DNA of 64,000 nt from Bubalus kerabau (taxonomy: Eukaryota > Chordata > Mammalia > Artiodactyla > Bovidae), in NCBI RefSeq assembly GCF_029407905.1, contig NC_073628.1, forward strand, positions 18,567,501 through 18,631,500. The letters run 5' to 3'. Numbering within the stretch: position 1 is the stretch's first letter; every line of letters begins with the position of its first letter. The notes beneath the pieces are model-generated. The model saw only the letters and a list, made by a program, of their open reading frames with translations, searched no databases and was not told the DNA's origin. Shown in pieces: positions 57,952 through 64,000 of the stretch. The position numbers and the translations under genes are program-made.

Positions 57952-58022
57952 AAAGTCTCTCTCTCAGGCTCTTCTGGGAACCAGATCTAAAACATATTTT
58001 AACTGACAATAATAATTAGAAT

Positions 58023-58610
58023 AATGGCTAAAAACTATTGAGCACTGAATGTACACCAGACATGATAACTCCTTTATCTATATTACCTTGTTTAATTCTC
58101 ATGATGACCCAAGGGATACAAGCACCTTTTTTCCACGTGTGTTAAGTTTTCTGTGGCCGCTGTAACAAAATGGCTAAAAACTCTGGAGCACTGAATGTAC
58201 ACAAGACACTGCTGCTGCTGCTAAGTCGCTTCAGTCGTGTCCGACTCTGTGCGACCCCATAGATGAAAACCCACCAGGCTCCCCCATCCCTGGGATTCTC
58301 CAGGCAAGAACACTGGAGTGGGTTGCCATTTCCTTCTCCAATGCATAAAAGTGAAAAGTGATAAGTGAAAGTGAAGTCGCTCAGTCATGTCCGACTCTTA
58401 GCGACCCCATGGACTGCAGCCTACCAGGCTCTGCGGTCCATAGGATTTTCCAGGCAAGAGTACTGGAGTGGGGTGCCATTGCCTTCTCCGACACCAGACA
58501 CTAATAACTCCTTTATTTGTATTACCCTGTTTAATTCTCATGATGACCCAAGGATACAAATACCTTTTTTCCACCTGTGTTAGTTTTCTGTGGCCGCTGT
58601 AACAAATTAC
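58023..58610. repeat. Tandem duplication of an L2/MIR-like 146 bp unit, second copy split by a SINE
   Basis: Copy 1 is 58023-58168 (AATGGCTAAAAACTATTGAG … CCGCTGTAACAA). Copy 2 starts at 58169 with the same words and, after the Bov-A2 at 58210-58490, continues to about 58610. Shared words include GAGCACTGAATGTACAC, ATTCTCATGATGACCCAAGG and TTTTCTGTGGCCGCTGTAAC. The unit resembles an L2/MIR 3' segment joined to the start of the LTR-like repeat that follows. Confidence 0.93.
58210..58490 (-). mobile_element. Bov-A2 dimeric SINE
   Basis: (TGC)n start, two Bov-A monomers, spacer AAAGTGAAAAGTGATAAGTG. An 11 bp duplication with one mismatch, ACACAAGACAC (58199-58209) and ACACCAGACAC (58491-58501), flanks it. 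Confidence 0.94.
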
Positions 58611-58998
58611 CACAAACCAGGTAGCTTTAAACAACAGAAACTTACTATCTCACAGCTCTAGAGGCCAGAGTCTTAGAGAAAGGCATTGGCTGGACCACAC
58701 TCCCTCTGGAGGGTCCAAGGAAGAAGCTGCTCGTTGCCTCTGGGGGCTGCCCACCTTCCTTGTCTTATGGCTACATCTTTCCAACCTCTGCCTCCTTCTC
58801 TTCTGTGTATCTGTCTTATAAAGATACATATGATTGTACTTAGAGCCAAGTTGGATAATACAGAATAAGCTGCTTCTCCCAAGATGGCGATTAACTGAAT
58901 CATACCTTCTGCCATATAAGGCCATACTCACTCTTCTCACATATACACAGTCACAGATTCTGGGGATTAGGAATGGAATACCCCTTTCTGGATGCTAC
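58573..58998 (-). mobile_element. MaLR-like LTR, antisense
   Basis: TGTTAGTTTTCTGTGGCCGC, TGTAACAAATTACCACAAAC, TTAAACAACAGAAACTTACT, TCTCACAGCTCTAGAGGCCA and CTGGGGATTAGGAATGGAAT preserve the antisense order of a widespread LTR-like repeat. Its first ~35 bp is present twice because of the tandem duplication. Confidence 0.65.
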
Positions 58999-59039
58999 CA
59001 TCAGCTCACTACATCAGTTTGCGAATGATGGGAGAGATG

Positions 59040-59255
59040 GCAAAGACAAAAGCAAAAAGTATGCGAAACAGAAATCACAAACCAAGATGGAAGAAATACA
59101 TCAGCAGAAACAATAAATTTAAATGGCCAGAGCATCTCAGAATAGAATAAAAACAAAATACAGCTAAATGTGGTTTGCAGGAGACACACCGAAACGGTAA
59201 GACTCAAGAAGATTGAAGGGAAGGAGATTAAAGAGGATACGCCAGGAAAACAGTA
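59040..59255 (+). mobile_element. L1 ORF2 fragment, sense
   Basis: AACAATAAATTTAAATGGCC, ACAGCTAAATGTGGTTTGCA and GGAGACACACCGAAACGG resemble the L1 ORF2 endonuclease-domain region. It continues into the hairpin at 59256. Confidence 0.65.
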
Positions 59256-59375
59256 TTTCAAAGGAAGCTGGGATGACTACAGTCATGATACACAGAAATC
59301 AACCTTCAGGTAGAAGGCACTCACGGGAGTGATTTCTGTCTATCATGACTGTAGCCATCCCAGCTTCCTTTGAAA
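59256..59375. repeat. 46 bp-arm inverted repeat (hairpin) with 28 bp loop
   Basis: The left arm 59256-59301 begins TTTCAAAGGAAGCTGGGATG. The right arm 59330-59375 ends CATCCCAGCTTCCTTTGAAA. They are reverse complements at 44 of 46 positions, with a 28 nt loop (59302-59329). The left arm looks L1-derived; the right arm is an inverted copy. A transcript from either strand would form a long stem. On the minus strand one mismatch becomes a G-U wobble, leaving a single unpaired position. Confidence 0.97.
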
Positions 59376-59759
59376 GCATTAGTCAGGATTGGTTACGTTA
59401 GGTGGCAGCAACAAGTAACCCAAAAGATCTCAGCTTCTTACTCAAAAACAGGCTTACTTCCCACTTAGAAACACATCCATCATAGGTGGGAGCAGATCTG
59501 TTTTATAATACATTCACTCTTGGGCCCTAGCTGCTGGGTTAATCTCTATCCAAAACTTTGCTGGTCCCATGACAGGAGGAAAGAAAAAGGCATCATGAAC
59601 CATGATCTTCTGTTTGAAAGTGGTACTTCTCACTTCCACTCTACTTCACTGCTCCAACCAAGTTACACAACTAGACTTCATGTCAAGGGAAGAGAAGTAA
59701 GAATCTTCCCTTAGTGGGAGAAGTGAACATTTTAATAATAATACAGTCTACCATAATGG
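59376..59759. repeat. Possible old LTR/MER-type repeat
   Basis: GGCAGCAACAAGTAACCCAA, AAGATCTCAGCTTCTTACTC and CACTTCCACTCTACTTCACT loosely follow a common mammalian repeat (…CAGTAACAAACAACCCCAAAATCTCAGTGGC…). It is too diverged for a firm call. Confidence 0.4.
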
Positions 59760-59887
59760 GCCAGTGCAGAATGATCAACAAAACAATCGACCAGGAAATG
59801 ATAAAGATTGTTATTTTATCCAAATAATGATTCTGACTCAAAATATATTTTAAGCTGACAGAATTACATCAAGAAATTAACATTTTA

Positions 59888-60016
59888 TGGGAAGGAGGTG
59901 GGAGGGGGTTTCAGGATGGGGAACAGAGGTACACCCATGGCTAATTCATGTCAATGTTTGGCAAAAACCACTACAATATTGTAAACTAATTAGCCTCCAA
60001 TTAAAATAATTTTTTA
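59888..60016 (+). mobile_element. Short L1_BT-like 3' tail insertion
   Basis: GGGAAGGAGGTGGGAGGGGG … CACCCATGGCTAATTCATGT … CTCCAATTAAAATAATTTTT is only the last ~130 bp of a ruminant L1 3' UTR. A 17 bp duplication with one mismatch (AAGAAATTAACATTTTA at 59871-59887, AAGAAATGAACATTTTA at 60017-60033) brackets it. Confidence 0.9.
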
Positions 60017-60450
60017 AAGAAATGAACATTTTACAATCATACCTGGAGACTTTAGAGTATTTCTATACAAAATAGATAAAGCAAGTAGATGAAGTTAAGA
60101 TATTAGAGACTCATTCAACAAAGCAAGTTGCATTTGATCAGACAGACATGACAACGGACTGCTGTACCAACAAATGAAAAACATCCTTAAAGCATTCAAG
60201 AAAACTGAACTTGAATTAACACAGAGAACATCTCAGAAATTTTAGAAGTATCAGTATCCCAGAACACATCTTCTGATAAATTGTATTTATATGAAAATGA
60301 ACAATAAAGAGATAGACCAAGATTGTCCAGGAGATAAATGTTAGAAATTTCAATGTATTCTTTAATAACCCCTTGAATATAGTAAATCACTACTTAAGTA
60401 ACAAAATATTTAGAATTGAGCCATAGAAATATAATATATTGAAACTTAAA

Positions 60451-60578
60451 GGGGGAGGGAGGTTCAAGAGAGAAGGAACATAGGTATACTTATGGCTGAT
60501 TCATGTTGATGTATGGGAGAAAAAAAACACAATAATGTAAAGCAATTATCCTTCAATTAAAAACAAATAAATTTTTTA
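60451..60578 (+). mobile_element. Second short L1-type 3' tail insertion
   Basis: GGGGGAGGGAGGTTCAAGAG … GGCTGATTCATGTTGATGTA … CTTCAATTAAAAACAAATAA is the same 3' UTR tail, truncated at nearly the same point. Flanking AAACTTAAA (60442-60450) and AAACTTGAAA (60579-60588) fit an aged duplication. Confidence 0.85.
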
Positions 60579-61218
60579 AAACTTGAAAGATGCAGTTAAA
60601 GTTGTGCTTAGAGGTAAATGTATAGCCTTAAAATGCATTTACTAGAAAATAAAGATTGAGAAATACCTAAAATCAAGAATGTAGGAAAATAACAAGATAA
60701 TACACAAAGCTTTTTTTAAAAAAACAAAATAATAAAAATCAAGAAAAAATAAACAGAAAACAAAAAACTAGAACCAATAAGAAAGTTCAGCAAGTTTATT
60801 ACAGATATAAATAATTTATAAAAGTCAGTTGTATGCCTGCATATAAGCAAAAGTAGATTTAAAATAATATTTAAATTTTTTAAAGTATACAAAATAATAG
60901 AAAAATAATAATGACATAGAGTAATATAAAAACAAAAGCAATATATTATGTTTCTGAAAAAAATAATAAATTTTATTGAAATATGTTAAGGAAAATATAA
61001 ATGAAGAGATGTCATAAATGGGAAGATAATATTATGAAACTGATCCTTCTTTGCAAACTAGTCTAAACATTTTGTGTCATTTCAATAAAATCAGACAAGA
61101 ATTTTAGAGTACCATGACAAGCTGATCTAAAATGTGTATAGAAAATCAAAAGATGAAAAATTGATCAAAAGTTTTTAGAAAGAATAAAGTGGGCATAATA
61201 ATTACATCAGACATTTTT

Positions 61219-62618
61219 TGCTCTATTTCATGACCTCCTGAACTTCTCTCCAGTTCCATCCTACTTGTCCCTCCCTCAGAGGTACCCCCTACTCTAAATT
61301 TATTGTTTATCAGGTAATTTTACCATATTCAATTTACACGCTGACATTATAAAGTATTGGGTCTGGGGACTTGGTATTAAACTTTATAATAATTGGCTTT
61401 ATTCTGTAAAAAAAAAAAAAAGCTGTAATGTTCTTTTCACTTCGTGTTGTGTGTTTTAGATTTATCCATGTTACTCACTGTAGGTCTGATTTTTTCATTT
61501 GCACTGCTATAGAATATTAAGTTACATGACTGTATACTTGTTTATCCATTCTTGTATTGATGGTAGAGCAAAAAAAGATAATATAAAGCTAAAATTAAAA
61601 TAATGTGACACCGCTGCAGAAATGAAGAGAACAGAATAGAGGGCGCAAGGCAGCACCTTCAATGCAGTGAAAACTGGTATATATGACAAAGTGATTAGTA
61701 CTAGGCAAAGTAAAGATAATAAACAAATGATGCCAAGGTAACAAGATTACTCATTTGGAAAAAAAACAAAATTATATTCCTCACTCCAGACCAAAAATAT
61801 ATTCCACATGGATCTAAAAACTAAAAGCAAATCTTTAAAAACTTTTGAAAGAAAATGAGAGAATATCTTTATGACCTTAGGGTAGGAAAAGACTTCTTAA
61901 GACACAAAAGCACCAGCCATAAAGAAGGCTCATATATTTCACACTAAAACTGAAAACTTATGAACATGAAAAGTTACCATATACGAACTGAAAAGACAAG
62001 CCACAGATAAGAAATAGACTTATGCAAGACATAGAGCCAACAAGGGTTTATATTCAGAATATATAAAAACCAAATAAGCAAATCAATCCTATGGGGGGAA
62101 ACTGGCAACTGGAATAAACAGGCAATTCATAGGGGGGATAAAAGCTGAAATGTCCAACGTATGAAAATGTAGCCAAGTCACTAGCATTCATAGAAATGTA
62201 AATTACAACAGTGATATATCATTTCACATCCATCCATTGGCACTGATTAAAAAATCTAATGATACCAAATGCTGGTGAGAAAGACCATCAATACAAGAAT
62301 GGATAAACTAGAATACAATCATGTGACTTAATATTTTACAGCGGTGCAAATGAAAAAATCAGACCTATGGTGAGTAACATGGATAAATCTAAAATACACA
62401 ACACAAAGTGAAAAGAACATTATAGCTTCTTTTTTACAGAATAAAGCCAATTATTATAAAGTTTAATACCAAGTTCCCAAACCCAATACTTTATAATGTC
62501 AGCGTGTAAATTGAATATGGTAAAATTATCTGATAAGCAATAAATCTAGAGTAGGGGGTACCTCTGAGGGAGGTGGATAGAACTAGAGAGAAGTACAGGG
62601 AGGTCATGAAATAGAACA
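61219..62618. repeat. Large inverted repeat of the L1 3' region (arms ~340 bp, spacer ~720 bp)
   Basis: Left arm 61219-61564 (antisense L1 3' end) and right arm 62284-62618 (sense) are reverse complements at an estimated 93%. Long exact words are shared, for example CAATTTACACGCTGACATTA on the left against its complement on the right. The spacer 61565-62283 is sense L1 ORF2 (TAGGGTAGGAAAAGACTTCT, TATATTCAGAATATATAAAA). Most arm differences are transitions. The arms carry the same L1 segment twice, so this is an inverted duplication and not simple twin priming. Confidence 0.95.
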
Positions 62619-62630
62619 AAAGAGAAAATG
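61565..62630 (+). mobile_element. L1M ORF2 end and 3' UTR, sense
   Basis: Sense L1 3' order: TGACCTTAGGGTAGGAAAAG, GGTTTATATTCAGAATATAT, CATCAATACAAGAATGGATA and GAGTAACATGGATAAATCTA. It forms the spacer and right arm of the inverted repeat. Confidence 0.82.
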
Positions 62631-63983
62631 GTAAGATTTGGTCTATCCAGTCGGTGATTACACAAACTTTTGCTATCACTCTTTGACTATACCTCAGAAA
62701 TACTTCAGGTAAACAAGCAGAAGCAAGCAGTAGTGACTTCATCCCCAGCTTGCTCCTACGAGGAGAGGAGGTCAAGTTCCCAGTCTCTCTGAGCTGCCTT
62801 TGACATTTGAGGAGAAAGGACATGAGGTCCCTTCACTTCCACTGAAATAAGAACTGGAGATGGGTCTCTCACTGCCTGCCTCCAGCCAGCCTTTCATCTC
62901 CACTTGTGTATCGATGTCCTCCTCTGTCTCTTCACTGTGGGCCATCTATTCTTTACATTCCTCTGGCCCCTCAGAACACCTCAGCCCAAGCCTGTAGAGT
63001 TTTCAGCTCAAATGCCTCCACTGACCAAATCCCTAAGGGAATCTGGCTGACCACTCTGGTCAGCTGGCCTGGGATCAAGTGTCCACCTCTAATTCAACCA
63101 GCTTGAACTGAGAAGAAAAGTAATACAATCAACAGGGATGTCTTTTAAGGGCTCTGGGCTGGACCGGGGGCCAAGGATGGTTTGGTGAAGCACACAAACT
63201 CCCCTGCCCAGCCCGTCAATCCTGTTTAAATTGGGAGGGAAGTCCGGGGAGTCAGAACAGAGCTTTCCAGAGGCAAAGTCGGTGCACAGGCCTGAAGCCT
63301 TCATCCTGTCTTTCCCCACATTTCTCAAGTGACCACGTCTGAAGAGCTGACAACAGAGAATTACTCACTTCATATCATTTGTGTGGACAACAGACTCATG
63401 CATGAGAGCTAGATGGAAAAGTATCCACATGCCGAGAACGGGAGATGGGAGAACGAGTGAGAAGTTAGATGTGACACTGTGCTGACCTCTGGGGCAACCA
63501 GGCCCAGACTGGATGAGTTATCTCCACCCAGGCCATTTATGAAGCTCCTCTCTGAGAACTCACTTCAGCAAAAGGCACACTATCCATGCAGTTGTTCCAG
63601 AAAGAAGCGTGGGCAGCCCTTCCCGCTTTCCTCGCAGCTAACCCCCCACAACCACCTGGGTGCTTCTCACGTCTGCCCACTTCTTCCCGTTTGTCCACAC
63701 CACCTCCCACGTGCTTCAGCCTACCCTTATCTCACCTGGTCTTCTGGAAGAGTTGCCCACATGCAGGCAAACGAGCCCCTACACTGTGGCCGGGACCCGT
63801 GTTCCCGCAGTCATCACCTACGACATTTCCACAGCGTGTCAGCCGCTGTGATGAGCACTGGACACAGGCTGGTTGGGAAAGTGCAGATGATCCTTGTGTT
63901 TTTAGTGCAAGGATCATGCACTGAAGGATCATTTTTCGTGCTGTCATGCTGGAGCATGACAGCCATTAAAAAGCAAACGTGAA
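62631..63983. other. Single-copy DNA, no gene; small hairpins near the end
   Basis: No exon or mobile element recognised. Perfect stem-loops lie at 63887-63917 (ATGATCCTTG / CAAGGATCAT, 11 nt loop) and 63940-63963 (GCTGTCATGCT / AGCATGACAGC, 2 nt loop). The 167-codon frame at 63479-63982 overlaps frames in other phases and is not recognisable. Confidence 0.45.
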
Positions 63984-64000
63984 GACTTCCCAGCAGTCCA
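63984..64000 (+). mobile_element. CHR-type SINE head, cut by window edge
   Basis: GACTTCCCAGCAGTCCA matches the first bases of a CHR SINE (GGACTTCCCTGGTGGTCCAG…). The rest lies beyond the window. Confidence 0.6.

Larger units (their letters stand above)
59760..61218 (+). mobile_element. L1M ORF2, sense, with two short L1 3'-tail insertions
   Basis: A-rich L1 ORF2 sequence including CAGTTAAAGTTGTGCTTAGA, GGTAAATGTATAGCCTTAAA, TTTATTACAGATATAAATAA and ATCAAAAGATGAAAAATTGA. It is heavily decayed. Two ~130 bp insertions, at 59888-60016 and 60451-60578, are listed separately. Confidence 0.78.

Noticed and set aside
63479..63982. 167-codon frame near the window end
   Set aside because: Overlaps frames in two other phases and has no recognisable homology.

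Overview
This is mammalian nuclear DNA from a ruminant (cattle-like bovid or a close relative). The evidence is the repeat content. There are RTE-type BovB LINE fragments, Bov-tA and dimeric Bov-A2 SINEs, CHR-type cetartiodactyl SINEs, a young ruminant L1 (L1_BT-like) 3' end, and older pan-mammalian MIR, L2, MER5A, MaLR-like and L1M/HAL1 fragments. I could not separate cattle from buffalo, sheep, goat or deer from the sequence alone.

I found no convincing host protein-coding exon, tRNA, rRNA or small RNA gene. The only recognisable protein-coding sequence belongs to dead LINEs: a BovB endonuclease fragment and reverse transcriptase at 43.2-45.5 kb, and smaller BovB and L1 pieces elsewhere. 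The longest other open frames are either low-complexity pyrimidine/purine translations (15.0-15.8 kb) or a frame without an ATG start (19.0-19.85 kb). The window looks like intergenic or intronic DNA.

Layout. 0-10 kb: mostly unique DNA with one Bov-tA, a 4 x 56 bp minisatellite, a CA repeat, an inverted BovB pair and two LTR-like elements. 10-14 kb: a young L1 3' insertion with a 23 bp target-site duplication (TSD) sits in the tail of a CHR SINE, followed by Bov-tA pieces. 15 kb: a 0.7 kb almost pure CT tract. 15.7-19.9 kb: repeat-poor DNA with candidate regulatory blocks. 20-31 kb: L1/HAL1/BovB debris with nested SINEs and a local L1 duplication that makes a hairpin. 31-43 kb: mostly unique, with a homeodomain-motif-rich block (31.24-31.42 kb), a CpG-richer block (36.66-37.05 kb), MER5A, an LTR-like element and several SINEs. 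43.2-45.5 kb: a twin-primed (5'-inverted) BovB. 45.5-50 kb: unique DNA plus MIRs. 50.3-51.5 kb: a second twin-primed LINE (L1). 51.5-59 kb: MaLR-like LTRs, a long antisense L1 broken by a BovB, and a tandem duplication split by a SINE. 59-62.6 kb: L1 sequence with a 46 bp-arm hairpin and a ~340 bp-arm inverted repeat. 62.6-64 kb: unique DNA with small hairpins and a truncated SINE at the window edge.

The most notable structures are the near-perfect hairpin at 59256-59375, the large inverted L1 repeat at 61219-62618, the twin-primed BovB and the pyrimidine tract. No new gene system was detected. The candidate enhancer blocks are inferred from composition and motif content only.
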